This document shows, piece after piece, positions 1 through 10,882 of a stretch of DNA of 29,319 bases (position 1 is the stretch's first letter; every line of letters begins with the position of its first letter). The stretch comes from Gnomoniopsis sp. IMI 355080 (lineage: Eukaryota > Ascomycota > Sordariomycetes > Diaporthales > Gnomoniaceae). The position numbers and the translations under genes are program-made. Under the pieces are notes generated by a model. The model was given only the letters and a program-made list of their open reading frames with translations, did not search any database and was not told the origin of the DNA. Location of the stretch: the NCBI GenBank assembly GCA_027946555.1, contig JAPEVC010000325.1, positions 1-29,319 of the forward strand, in the 5' to 3' direction.

Positions 1-678
1 CCTCCTCCTCCGCCGTTCAAGACTGCTGATGTGTATTGCGGAGACGAGAGGTCCAAGAGACCCACCTTAATAAATCGGGGCCCAAACATGACTCGAAGCT
101 TATTTTGACAGACGATCTTCAACGGAAGCGGGAACTATCTCTCCTACGGAGGCTTTTCCTAATCGTTTCCCCACAGTCCGGATCCCTGGGATGGCTAGAC
201 CCAAAACGGAAATCCTCACCCGCCCCGCGGCCCGTGACGAGGAGCAGGGGATCCTGGTTCTCTCCCAACCCCAAATCTCAGGTGCATAAGGTGTGGACTA
301 TCTCGCGATGACATAGTAGCATTGGCCCGAAAGAGCAATTTGACGACGGCGTCTATCCGTAGTCGACGTGAAATTGTCGTGGAGGAGGTGCTGAGGTTGC
401 TCGAGATCAGTAGGCCGGGAAAGTAGCTGGTTTACCCGGTGATGGCTGGGTTGATACATGTCAATTATAGTGGCTGAAGCACACGGAGTTGGCTTGAAGC
501 ACTCGAGAAACGTGCGTGCGCCATACCAAGTTCCAGCGTCTTGGACTGTATTTCTATCTCGACGGTGGATGCCTTGGCTATGCACATACGTCCATAGACT
601 ACTTTGGCTTTGTACTCCGATACCGCGTTTTTTCTTTTTTTTCCTCTTTGGCTCGTGCAGCTGCAATACTGCTGGACC
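1..678. other. Intergenic, no supported gene
   Basis: No open frame here has a recognisable domain or convincing start. The part just upstream of 679 lies downstream of the acyltransferase stop on the minus strand and would hold its 3' UTR. A T-rich run at about 630-650 would read A-rich in that transcript. The short frames present look like chance. Confidence 0.6.
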
Positions 679-2451
679 TCACGCATCTAGTTTCTTTCCC
701 ATGCCCACTTGCATAGCCGGCGCCGCGCCCAAGCCACCACCTCCGCCGTTCTCCGTCGCCACTACTGGCATCGTCCTCTTCATGAGCGACTGTGCAAATC
801 GCACTGCCGGCTCATCTATCCATCTTGTCACGCCCTCTGCAACCCAGAACGTCACCGGCAACAATATTACATGCGGCAGCAGGAATGCCACCTCCATTCC
901 CAGCGGGCCCTGCATTGGCAGCGGGAAGCGATTTACCCACCACGACAGCGCCGTAAATTGCTCTAGCCCATTGCTCCCTACCCATCCCACGGCCGTGTAG
1001 AGCCTATCACCCAGCGTCCACAGTATCGGCCCATGGACGAGGTACAGTGCATAGGACACACGGCCCAAGTACTGGCAGAAGCGCGTCTCAAAGAAGCGGC
1101 GCAGCCAGGGAATGCGCGGGGTGGCGGCCACGAGGAATGTGGCTGCGATAAAGAGGTAAAACCACTTGTAGTCAAACGCGGCCTGGGGCTTGAGGAATGA
1201 CAAGTAGTACCAGCCCCGGCTTCTCTGCAGGTCGGCAAAATTGGTCGAGGGCGTCGGGATGCCGCCGAGGTAGAGCGCGATCACGAGGAGGTGGTAGTAG
1301 ATAAAGTCCTTGTAGGGACTTAGACGTGCCATGACTCGTGGGAGGGCATTTTTCGCGGCGAGCAGGTCGAGATCCGCCAGGAACATTCCCGTCACGAAGA
1401 GTGTGCAGTACCATCCGTCGGCGATATACATAAAGTAGAACATCAAGCCAAGCGTGCACCAGAGGCGTGCCTTGGTGGTGCAACGTGAGAATGCAAGGAG
1501 CGCGGTGTAGACGACAATCGAGCCCTTCATCTCGACGGGGATACTCCAGAGGTGGAAGTTGTAGGAGAGCCACGGCTCACCACCCGAATTGAACATGAAA
1601 CTGAAGTTTTTCAATTCGCAGTACCACCACCACAGTTCATCACGGAAGTTCCCTTGCTTTTTGATGCCACCAATCCAGAGCCCGCCAAATGCGTGCCAGG
1701 TGAGCATATAGAGGAAGGTCGTGGCGATGAGTGGAATGTACAGCCGTAGCCAGCGGCGGAAAAGTTGGCTAGATAGGTTGTCCGCAAGTTTGGCCTGCTC
1801 GCCGGCATGTATGAGGCTCAGTGGTTTGGTCGAGAGCACATAGCCGGAGATCACAAAGAAGGTCGCCACGGCAAAATGTCCGCCATTAAAGAGCAGACGC
1901 ACACCCGGGAATGCCGCGAACGCGTACTGACCTTCGAAGCCGAAGACATTTTCGATGAGTTGCGTCTGCAGTGGGAAATGTGCCCATAGCCCGTGGTGCT
2001 GCCAATACACCAAAAAGGCAGCGAAGCCGCGAATGCCGTCAAGATAGGCCGTCTTGCGCAGCGGTTCAGCTTGCGCGTTGGGTTTCGCCTTTGGCCAAAC
2101 AGCTGAGAAGACAGACCGCAGCCGTCTGAGTACCCAGCCGGCTTTGGGTGACCGTAATGACCGTGGCGAGAGAAGGCTGATTTCTGTGAGTGTCGGTGCC
2201 TTCCACGACTGTTTCTCCTCCCAATCGAGACCTTTGACATCATCCCAATCCTTGCCGTCGAGTATGCCGAGTCCGTGGTGGTGATTCTTCGCCATTTTCT
2301 CGTCCGTGCTGGTTCGTGCTGATGCAACAGTTGACGCTGGCGACTGAGCACGACGGTCAAAGCCCAGGTCTTTGGTCTTGATGGCAATAGGGAGGGGCGG
2401 CGGTTCTCTCCCTGACCGTCTTGTCGACAAGTTGTCGAGGAATGACTTCAT
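679..2451 (-). CDS. Acyltransferase 3 family integral membrane protein
   Basis: A 590-residue protein of the acyltransferase 3 (OafA/YrhL-like) family. These multi-pass membrane enzymes move acyl groups, often acetyl, onto sugars, lipids or small molecules. The first ~130 residues are polar and probably cytosolic. The domain opens at about 134 with TAYLDGIRGFAAFLVYWQHH, whose His pair at 152-153 fits the family's conserved N-terminal His. GHFAVATFFVISGYVLS follows at 191-207, LWSIPVEMKGS at 301-311, and YALYLVHGPILW at 467-478, with about ten hydrophobic segments between. The last ~35 residues are a glycine-rich polar tail. The start at 2451 is the first ATG of an uninterrupted frame, and no intron is needed. 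The substrate cannot be told from sequence. The next gene is divergent and about 2.9 kb away, so nothing links them functionally. Confidence 0.9.
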   Translation of the reverse strand: MKSFLDNLSTRRSGREPPPLPIAIKTKDLGFDRRAQSPASTVASARTSTDEKMAKNHHHGLGILDGKDWDDVKGLDWEEKQSWKAPTLTEISLLSPRSLRSPKAGWVLRRLRSVFSAVWPKAKPNAQAEPLRKTAYLDGIRGFAAFLVYWQHHGLWAHFPLQTQLIENVFGFEGQYAFAAFPGVRLLFNGGHFAVATFFVISGYVLSTKPLSLIHAGEQAKLADNLSSQLFRRWLRLYIPLIATTFLYMLTWHAFGGLWIGGIKKQGNFRDELWWWYCELKNFSFMFNSGGEPWLSYNFHLWSIPVEMKGSIVVYTALLAFSRCTTKARLWCTLGLMFYFMYIADGWYCTLFVTGMFLADLDLLAAKNALPRVMARLSPYKDFIYYHLLVIALYLGGIPTPSTNFADLQRSRGWYYLSFLKPQAAFDYKWFYLFIAATFLVAATPRIPWLRRFFETRFCQYLGRVSYALYLVHGPILWTLGDRLYTAVGWVGSNGLEQFTALSWWVNRFPLPMQGPLGMEVAFLLPHVILLPVTFWVAEGVTRWIDEPAVRFAQSLMKRTMPVVATENGGGGGLGAAPAMQVGMGKKLDA

Positions 2452-5317
2452 GGAGCTGGTGAGTGGGTGAGCCCCTAGTAGCCTCAGACAAGGCCACTGA
2501 CAACAAGCTCAACGACAAAAAGCCACGACTCAACCTCGCCGGCCTCCTGGCCACTGAACTATCCGCAATTGGGGTTGGTGTCGAGTGTCGAGGTTGTCCC
2601 ACCGGATTATGTGCGTGTTCGGTTTGCGTTGACCTTTCTGTGGGCTGCAAGCTAGTGGTGTCGTGACACCAGGTGACCAGCTGGGCCAAGGGTCAGTGAG
2701 GTGGAATTGCTTCCGCTCACTTTCACAAGCCAAACAGCAAGTATGAGATCTTCAAGCGTATAAAGTCAATTCGCCTCAGCGCCGAGGTCGATGAGAAGCC
2801 CTGCCCTCAATTTTGTCGAGGGACTCGAGGGGAAGGTTGCGGGGAACGTAGGAATACGTAAGACACAGGACAGCCCCCCCTGGTGGCTGCATGGACTAGT
2901 AAAAGCCCAAGAAGTAGGTACACTTTCTTCCTGGTTGGTGTTGCATTACCTGATGCGTGTGGTTGATCTGCATGCCCTAGGGCCTTTGACCTGACCCGAA
3001 GTGATATGAAGTCTGCAATCTTTTGATTGGTTTTTTTGGGCTGGCTGGCTGGCTGGCTTGCAAAATTGATGGGGGGAATACAGGACGAGACACGCAGCTT
3101 GGACGAACTTCACCGAATAATTTCCCATTATTGACAACACGGAGCCCGGTGAAGTCTGTGCCGACCAAGGTCTGCTACTATGGTATAGCATTTAGAATTT
3201 CAGGGGCCGAGCAGGAGGAAATCTTAATGAACTGGTAGGGATGACGTTGAGAACCAATGCATTGCCTCTGGGGGTTCGTTGTGCTAATCAGTGACGTGAG
3301 CGGCTCGGGCGCCAACCGACTGTGGAAGCTACATAGTATTGAGCCACGCTGCTGTGAGATACGGAAGTACATAGTAGATAGACAAGCTACACACCCTCAT
3401 GATAATACCCTGGTATTATTGTGGGTAAGCGAGATCTCGCCAGACTATTCCCGCCAGTTATGGTGGGGCCGTTTGGTAGGTAATTCCACAGTACGGGCTT
3501 TGTGTCGGGACGGACGGCGTAGACGGTATGATATTGGCCCATTCGGGCTTCGGGAACGTAGGATGCGATGCGATCACTTGCAGAAAGCGGAAGGTAGAAA
3601 GCACACAAATGGCGGCACAGCGTCGCCAAATCATCAGCCGCACGCACATGGCCACCACCAATGCATGCTGTGAGAATGCAAGGGGTGAAGTTTAGCAAGA
3701 ACTGGCACCATTCACATGTGTGACATGCGCCTTGAAAACCGCGGCTTGTGCGAAGTAGATCGCAACATGACAGACGAGGCTGGACCTGCAATTGGCCGTT
3801 ATGACAGTATGCACTAAGTAGACTAAACCAGGTGCCGGTGTTGGTGCAGGGGGAACCATTGCTAGTCGGCCTGCCCAGACTGTCAAAGCCTTTTAGCAGC
3901 AACGTCTCTGCTAGTCCGCTAGTCTGCCAGTCTGCCTCTCGCCGTCACGTCGCACGACCCAGGGACCAACCAGCAGGATTCGAGCCGGCCCAAGATCCCA
4001 GTGCGGCGGGTCCTGAAGATTAAGCTTTGATCCAATCATCGTCAGCCCCACAGCCTGATTAGGTATAAGCTCCCGCGCGTTCCTGTTTGTGGGGTCCTCT
4101 GCCGGGACTACCGTGTACTTCACACCGAACGAACCAGGGACAGCAATTGTTCTCCGCGTAATTTGGCACTGATGTGGCCACCTGCTCGATCGAATGTTCT
4201 GTCTGTAGCTGCACTAGGCGAGTCTCCGCCTCACGGGCATTGTTGACTGGGGCAAGGCGGGGTTGACCGTGCTGATGATTACCGTGCGTTCTTCCCGCAC
4301 TGCGGGTCGCCGGGACTTGCCTACAGAGCCACACACGACCACGAGGTTGGCGACGGGGCACAATGCGCGGGTCTGCTGTAGCTTTGAGCAAGCCAGAAGC
4401 GCTTCCTCTCGCCTGTACGATGACAGAGGTCCTGCGGGCTGCCAAGGAATTTCCTGGATGATCGCCATATGATATCAAGCAGCTTGAGGCCGATGTTCCG
4501 GGAGTAAGTAAAGTCCCCACATGGCGAAAGATTGCGACGACTGCAGTCTGTCTGTCTGATGAAGATAATGGTGGCTGTAAGGATTATTGTCAACATATTG
4601 TGCCGAATAACATTCAAAATGAGGTTCCATCTTGACTCGTCCGCCAAATCAACTCTCCAAATTAAGGGTTGAGCAGCATGCTTCTGCACGTCGGGATGGC
4701 CCGGTATTGGAGACGAGCTCCAGCAGTATTGCAATTACAAGTAGGTTGCGGACAAAACGTGCGTTGAACATGGGTAGAGGGGAGAGTAGTATCGGTAACC
4801 ACTTGGCTAGATACTTCCCCTCGTCTGTGTTGTCTCGTTGACAAAACTTCACGCTACTCGAGCTCGCCTCTGCCCGAAGGGCCGCGTTGGTGCGTTGGTC
4901 GCAGTGGCACTGCATCTGGTATCGGTAAAAGTGGCTGCACATCTGTGTTCTCGGAGTGATGAACCGGACGCCGTACCTCGGGCTGGCTTCCAGGTAGGTC
5001 GGCCTTCCATATTGAGAAGGGGTGCCGGGGAGCCTTCGAGGCCCTCTGGGGTGGCGGCTGCACGAGATGATGTCTCCTCTCCAGGGCACAGGCAGCGGTG
5101 ATGCTACCATAGTAGATTGATCACCGCTCCACCAACCACCCCTCAACCCTGTCAAATGTTACCTCGCAGCTTGTTCCTCTTCAACACTGCTTTTCCCACA
5201 GTTCAGTTCCTAATATTCACTCGTCAGGTCGTTCGGTCTGACTGTATTGCTCTCGTGTTTACTCAATTCTTGTCTTGCTGTCCCAAGTCTGTAAAGAGTC
5301 AACCCACGGTCGTTCCG
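2452..5317. other. Intergenic between divergent genes
   Basis: About 2.9 kb holding the promoters of the divergent acyltransferase and GT32 genes. Open frames up to 171 codons exist on both strands (for example 3387-3902 minus and 3257-3673 plus), but they have no recognisable domain, overlap one another and have unremarkable composition, so I do not call them. The last ~150 bases before 5318 are pyrimidine-rich, as in a fungal core promoter or 5' UTR. A short GGCT tandem repeat lies at about 3038-3060. Confidence 0.6.
3038..3060. repeat. GGCT tetranucleotide microsatellite
   Basis: About four to five copies of GGCT in tandem (gggctggctggctggctggc) in the intergenic region. It is a simple sequence repeat with no evident function. 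Confidence 0.8.
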
Positions 5318-6940
5318 ATGGATGAGGAGAAGCGTTCGTTCAGCTCCAGCACATCCCCAACCCGAGAGTCATCGTATAGGCAAAGCTTCGCGATGTACTC
5401 GCCGGCCTCCTCTTCCTCATTCTCACCGCGGTCCTCGCTGGGCACCTGGACACCAGCCACTCCTGCATTTTCGCACAAGTTCAGGAACCGCGTACCAAAC
5501 CAGATGAGACGATGCATACCCATGTACCTCACCTGTGTCATCCTGATCCTCCTCATTCTCAACGCCGATTTATTCACGATGGCGGTGCCCAAAGGAAGCA
5601 GTCCTGTCTACAAGCGTGGAGGAAATACCAAACACACATCACTTGCGCCAGGAGTCCCATCAGCACAGGGCTTCCCGAAGAAAGTATGGCAGACATGGAA
5701 AACCGATCCATTGCAATTTGAGGAACGGGATAGCACGACCGCAAGAACATGGATGCTGAAGAATCCCAACTTTCGGTATGAGGTCCTGACGGATGACAAT
5801 GATATCGGATATGTCGAGTATCACTTCGGTGCAGGAGGGCTAAATCGCCCAGACATTGTGGAGATGTACCGGAGCATTACCGCAACTATCATCAAAGCGG
5901 ATCTGCTGCGGTACATGGTGATGTACGCTGAGGGTGGCGTATATGCGGATATTGATGTCGAGGCATTGAAACCCGTTTCCCGATTCATACCGGACCACAG
6001 GTACGACGAGAACGACATTGATATGGTGATCGGGATTGAAATCGATCAACCCGATTTCAAGGACCACCCAATCCTAGGGAAGAAATCCCAGTCGTTCTGC
6101 CAGTGGACGTTCATGGCACGGCCTGGGCTCCCAGTGATGCTGCAACTCATCGAAAACATCATGGGCTGGCTCAATGGACTCGCGAAAGAGCAAAATGTTC
6201 CCATCGCTGAGGTTGTTATCGACTTTGACCAAGTCATCTCTGGTACCGGGCCATCTGCATTCACAGAGGCGATCATAAAACAGATGAACCTGGATCGCCC
6301 CGCAGGAACGCCGGAGATCACATGGGCTACCTTTCACGACTTGGATGAGTCAAAGATCGTGTCTCGCGTCCTTGTTCTCGATGTCGAAGCATTCGCAGCC
6401 GGCCAAGGCCACAGTGATAGCGGGAACCACAACTCACGTGGCGCCCTTGTCAAGCACCACTATCATGCCAGCAACTGGCCAAGTCGCCATCCTCGATTCA
6501 ATCACCCAGCATATGGTCCGGTTGAGCAGTGTAACTGGGTGCCTGCCTGTGTGTCCAAGTGGGATGCAGACACAGCTGCATTCGCGCTGCTGAATGAGGA
6601 AGAACAAAAGAAACTGACGGAAGACATCCAACGCGAGGCGGAGGAACTTCGCCAGAAGCAGGAGGCCTTCCTCAATGCACTAGCGCAGAATACGCCACAA
6701 CAAAATGCTTTCCTTGATGCATTGGCTCAAAATCCAGCACAGCAACCGATGGCTTTAGCGCAAGCAGCAGTCGAGCAAGTCCCAGTGCCAGAGAAAGCCG
6801 TCGATAAAACACCCTCACAAGAGAAGCCGGCTGAGGCGGCACCGGAAAATGTGCCTGAACCTGCAGGAGAATCAGTGCCGCAGCAAGCAGAAGCATCAGC
6901 GCCAGAACAGCCAGGACAACATGACGAAGCGCCGCAATGA
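5318..6940 (+). CDS. GT32 (Och1-like) glycosyltransferase, type II membrane protein
   Basis: A 540-residue protein of glycosyltransferase family 32, the family of the Golgi alpha-1,6-mannosyltransferase Och1 that starts N-glycan outer chains. It has a polar cytosolic N terminus rich in Ser/Pro, one membrane anchor at about 68-86 and a lumenal catalytic domain. GFPKKVWQTWK (118-128) is the usual family entry motif. KADLLRYMVMYAEGGVYADID ends in the metal-binding DxD at 211-213, and HHYHASNW (380-387) is the C-terminal His motif. An in-frame ATG at 5117 would add 67 residues. I prefer 5318 because the extra stretch lacks family character and the shorter form gives a normal type II layout. Odd feature: after about 430 there is a charged helix, a near repeat (AFLNALAQN / AFLDALAQN) and a Pro/Glu/Ala/Gln-rich tail not typical of Och1. 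It could be one of the several Och1 paralogues of filamentous fungi. Confidence 0.88.
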   Translation: MDEEKRSFSSSTSPTRESSYRQSFAMYSPASSSSFSPRSSLGTWTPATPAFSHKFRNRVPNQMRRCIPMYLTCVILILLILNADLFTMAVPKGSSPVYKRGGNTKHTSLAPGVPSAQGFPKKVWQTWKTDPLQFEERDSTTARTWMLKNPNFRYEVLTDDNDIGYVEYHFGAGGLNRPDIVEMYRSITATIIKADLLRYMVMYAEGGVYADIDVEALKPVSRFIPDHRYDENDIDMVIGIEIDQPDFKDHPILGKKSQSFCQWTFMARPGLPVMLQLIENIMGWLNGLAKEQNVPIAEVVIDFDQVISGTGPSAFTEAIIKQMNLDRPAGTPEITWATFHDLDESKIVSRVLVLDVEAFAAGQGHSDSGNHNSRGALVKHHYHASNWPSRHPRFNHPAYGPVEQCNWVPACVSKWDADTAAFALLNEEEQKKLTEDIQREAEELRQKQEAFLNALAQNTPQQNAFLDALAQNPAQQPMALAQAAVEQVPVPEKAVDKTPSQEKPAEAAPENVPEPAGESVPQQAEASAPEQPGQHDEAPQ

Positions 6941-8528
6941 ACATGACACCAATTCCTTTTGTAACGATAATCGCACATAACAAGATGGGGCCGCGGGGCC
7001 GGCACGGCGTTCCGGACATGAAATACCTACTTATGGATAGGCGCTGGGTCTGCAGACGAAAGCATGAGAGAGGTGTTTCTTCGAGAAAAGTGCTCGTGCC
7101 ACTGAAGTCATCTCAGGTCGTTGGACTCGAGGGATACTAATCACTTGGTCACGACTGACCCGAAGATCGTCTCCTTCCGAAGGAAGATGGTGGCCCGGTG
7201 CAGATGGTGTCTGGAGGTCCCAGCTGGCCGCTCCTGGGAGAATTTGAGGTCCTTGGGGTGCAGCTTCTCTTCATCACGCAGCACAGTTGCAAAATATTCG
7301 CATTGTGACGCTGGATAAATTCGGGAGAATTGGCTGAGCAGGGTGTCTTCAAAGTGAGCTCAACGAAACTGGACGAGTCTGATGCATGTTGTCGCCGTGT
7401 GTACCAGCTTTTGAGAGACAGTTTAGAGAGGACGGGAAGGAGAGTTCTTGCATGTAGATAGATGAAGAGCGAAAGAGCTCTCGGTCAAGAGGCCTCGAGA
7501 AACGCGTCAAAGAAACAATTGAAAATCAGAACACATGATCCTCGTGTACCGCGTTGGAGCAATGACGAGAACACATCAGAATGTGATGTTAAAGGAATCG
7601 AGCTTCAAACTGCTAGCCTGCTGACGTAATTGACACACAACCTCCCGAAGAAATCCCGTCTCCGACGACATGTCTTCTCGTCACGGATGAGCCCACCACG
7701 TCCAAATCAATTTTCGTTGTTGTTCTTTTGGTACTGTTTTATGCTTATTTGAGAGTGCAGAGAAGTCTAATTCTTTTGACGCAGTTCCATCAATCAATTA
7801 TTTGTCATTCGTTACTCCGCCGGTCTCCCCCCCCCCCCTTCGGCGCGCCACTGTCGTTATGATGTACTCGTGCCATCCGAGCCTGTTCCCCTTTGAGGTG
7901 CTCTGCGCCCACCAGTGTTGAACGAATCGGAAATTCTACTACTGCATGGTATGCACGGGAGCACCCGGTTTGAATAGATAGAAGCCTTATTGTTTGGCCT
8001 TCATTTTCTATTCCGGCGCCGATTCCACCCCTGTGCCGGTGTCGTTCACAAATTCCACTCCTATGGAAGCATAATGTCCAAAGAGGCCAGATCCTCCAAT
8101 ATTCTCAAAGCTCTAATTCTCTTTGTCTTGCATCAGCTACCACCACAATTCGTGATCAAGAGTGACAGAGGGTGGCGCGCCTCTCCCAGCCGCCGCATAA
8201 GCCGTCGCCCTCCTGCGATGTCTACTGCGTGAGAAGAACCCTCTCATGGACTCCCGTCGCTTCGATATTTCTTCGAGCTTGGACATGAAGGAGCGTGCGG
8301 AGCCTGCCATCTCCGATCTCGTCACACTCTCTGCCGTTCAATTTCAGTCCGATCATTCGGCTGGGTAGCGTGCTCTGAACCCCGCTGATACTGAGGATCG
8401 CTGGCTGAGTCGTTGCTATCGTCCTTGCCATTCACATACCCGTCGCATAATAAGCCACGTCATCTGTGGCAGTGGAACGAGAGGCACTCGTGCCTAGAGT
8501 ACGAACCTTTCGACCTTCAGCAGCCCCA
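6941..8528. other. Intergenic between convergent genes
   Basis: About 1.6 kb between the convergent stops of the GT32 and MYND genes. I see no frame with domain content; the longest are 60-80 codons and look like chance. It contains a run of 12 C at 7827-7838. No tRNA or other RNA gene was recognised. Confidence 0.6.
7827..7838. repeat. C12 homopolymer tract
   Basis: Twelve consecutive C bases on the plus strand, followed by TTCGGCGCGCC. Such tracts are prone to length errors in sequencing. No function is inferred. Confidence 0.85.
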
Positions 8529-10305
8529 TCACCCATCACCCATCACCACAGCGTCCGAAGCTGTAGAAGACGGTCGGGCAGAGCTCTCGCTCGTGTGTGG
8601 TTCGGGGTTTCCAATATGGATATGCTCTCTTCCGGCGTCGATCGGCTCATCTTCCCTTACCTCCTCCGCATCCTTCACCGCCTTGGCTGCGCCATTCCAC
8701 ATTTCAGTAGCCCACTCCTCTAGTGTGGTAACCTCTTGAGCGTTTGCTTCGGGATGCAAGTTACAGGTAGGCAGATGTACAAGCCAGTCATAAATCTGGC
8801 AGAATTTTTCGCAGTAGCGCGCTTGGTGACAGCGAGCACAGGTGATATACTCTTCGCCAAGCTCTTTCTTGCAATCATGGCTGTCGCAGGTAGCATTTGG
8901 CTGCGAAGTTTGTACTTGCGATGACCGTCCCATGAGATTGCCAAAGCGAGTGAAAAAGTCGATATTGTCGCGCTTCTGCAAGTAATCTTGGCCTGTCCGG
9001 TGAGAGAGACCCTCTTTGTCACCTCTGGAGTTTCCTTGTTGTCCTTCGACATTGGTGGACACGATCTCGGGGCTTTTTCGAGGACTGCATCCCTGGACAG
9101 CTGGTGTGGATGGAATGAAGCGAGGTGGTGCCCCGTGCGGATTGATTCTTAGGTCGCATTGTTGCAGAACGTTTGGGGGACAGTTTTTACCAGCAACGAG
9201 GCGGTCAACAGAAGGAGAGGGCTCTGTCAAGTCGAATTTTGGATCGAACCACTTTCCTTCTTCAGCGGTCTGGAGGCTGTAGCGGGATATGTCGAAAGAC
9301 TCGTCACTAGCCTCACTGCCAGCCCCGTCGTCATCGGTCGGGTCAGCGCAAGCATTGTCGTCAGGGATCGGTTTCTGATAAAAGATGACATCTCTTCGTG
9401 GGTCCGAAGCCCGAGCTCGCGAGCTGGAAATGCCAGTCTGTTCGTTCGATGGATTCAGCTGTGGCTTTACGAGATTGCCTTGTTGGCTCTCTTTGGTGGC
9501 TTCGAGGTCACTTACTTGGCAAGCAGCATTTGTCATAACATCCTGTTGGTCATGTGGAAGGGAGTGAGTGTATGCGGGGACCGTTGACATGGGTAGCTCA
9601 GTGCCAAAATGCCATTCTCCACACTGGCCATTGCTCAGAGGTGCAAGGGAAGCATCGTGAGTGGAGCTTGGAATATGGTTGCTGCTCTGGTTTCCAGACT
9701 GAGCCTCATTAGATTCGTGCATGGCATCGGGAGGCTGGTCCGCGCCACCAGGCTGGTTCGACTCTTGAGGCTGGTCCTTGGACGCATGAGAGCCAACATC
9801 AACGGAATGGGAGGCCAGATCTCCAGGAAGATGATTCGCTGTACCAGAACGTCTTGGAGAAATCACTTGGATTTTGGTGGTGACCGAGCCCACGATGTCT
9901 TGAGGCTGGGCCTTGACTAAAGACTGGCCTCCGGTTTTTGGCTTGGCGGCCTTCTTTCCTTTCTTTGGCTGAGCTGCCTTCTTCACCGCGCCTGACACGC
10001 CTTTCCTATTGATTTTCTTCTTTGCAGGTCGGGCGGTCTTCTTTCCCTTCTTCGCCTCATTTGTCTGTTTCAAGGGATGTGAACTGTTTCCACCGTTGTC
10101 GGTATGGCCGTCGAGTTGACCGGTCGCGATGGTATGCTTTACAGGTGTGGAGCGTCCAATCTGGGAAATGTTGAATGTCAGCTTCAATGTTTCTTGAGTC
10201 AAAACATCACAGGTCCCCAAAATCGATTACCTGATCATCAGGCTTCTCAGTCTTCAGAAGGCGCGAGCTGCGTCTAGGTTGCTCGGGTGAATGTTTTTCT
10301 GCCAT
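8529..10305 (-). CDS. MYND-type zinc-finger protein, two exons
   Basis: A 568-residue protein encoded by exon 1 (10305-10231, 25 codons) and exon 2 (10160-8529, 543 codons plus stop), joined across a 70-bp intron. A MYND zinc finger lies at about 450-491 with ligands C450, C455, C466, C469, C475, C479, H487 and C491; MYND fingers usually bind proline-rich partner peptides. Residues about 61-103 are strongly basic (KKGKK, KKK and similar runs), consistent with nuclear localisation. The middle is long, polar and probably disordered. A contiguous reading would start at 10220 inside the intron. I prefer 10305 because the donor, branch site and acceptor are all present, the splice keeps phase 0, and exon 1 encodes a plausible basic N terminus (MAEKHSPEQPRRSSRLLK). 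The biological role is unknown; no SET or other enzymatic domain is visible. Confidence 0.83.
10161..10230 (-). other. Spliceosomal intron in the MYND gene
   Basis: A 70-bp intron on the minus strand with donor GTAATC, branch-site match CTGAC about 20 nt before the end, and acceptor CCCAG. Removing it joins exons in phase 0. Size and signals are typical for filamentous ascomycetes. Confidence 0.8.
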
Positions 10306-10868
10306 GTCTGCAACTGATTTCGCGCATGCGAGGAGACAGACGTTTGTTGTGCGAGCGCAAATCGAGGAAGCAATGTTCCAGTACTCGAAGCACAGAACGC
10401 CTAGGATTATGGAGAGAGCAAGTCGTAAGAGTCTGAGTAGTCGAGGTATCTTTCCAAGTATATCGGACTTCCCGATTGATGGAGCAGAATGGTTGAGGGA
10501 ATCAAGGAACGTATCGGGTCGCTACAAATGGAAAGAGAAATTAGAATGGGTGTTTGTGGGAAGGCGGGTGGTTCTGGAAGGGCCAAGGCCATGTATGACC
10601 CCTAAACGACATCATGATGGCCCACAGCCTCGCCGACATCAGTCTCGTTGGATGAGAGCAAAATCTCTGTAGGTGACCAAAACCAGCTTCAAGTTCAAAG
10701 CAGAACCTGGCTGGTGCATTACTGCCCGTGCTCCAGATGATATAACAACATACAATTTGGCAAGGCATCATGAGTCTTACTACCTCGGCGCGGTAGAACT
10801 TATGATGACCCTAGGACCAATCACAATGAAGGCTGTTCTGTACTTGGGCAGTAAAGCTGCTTCAAAGG

Positions 10869-10882
10869 TACCTAGGTAAGGT
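10869..10882. repeat. 14-bp inverted repeat, left arm
   Basis: TACCTAGGTAAGGT here is the exact reverse complement of ACCTTACCTAGGTA at 12155-12168. The core CCTAGG is itself palindromic, and TACCTA-type motifs are frequent in some ascomycete intergenic DNA, so the pairing may be coincidental. Confidence 0.6.

Noticed and set aside
3387..3902. 171-codon minus-strand frame, and the 138-codon plus-strand frame overlapping it
   Set aside because: No domain, overlapping frames on both strands, no intron or promoter support. Probably chance frames in base-balanced DNA.
3960..4000. tRNA B-box-like sequence GGATTCGAGCC
   Set aside because: No matching A box or cloverleaf arms could be placed around it.
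5117..5317. 67-residue upstream extension of the GT32 gene from an earlier in-frame ATG
   Set aside because: The extra residues lack family character, and the start at 5318 gives a standard type II membrane layout. The stretch reads as a pyrimidine-rich 5' UTR.
10161..10220. ATG at 10220 as start of the MYND protein
   Set aside because: It lies inside a well-formed intron; splicing to the ATG at 10305 keeps phase and gives a better N terminus.
10304..10672. 122-codon plus-strand frame
   Set aside because: Sits over the promoter of the divergent MYND gene, has no recognisable domain and has a basic, low-quality composition.
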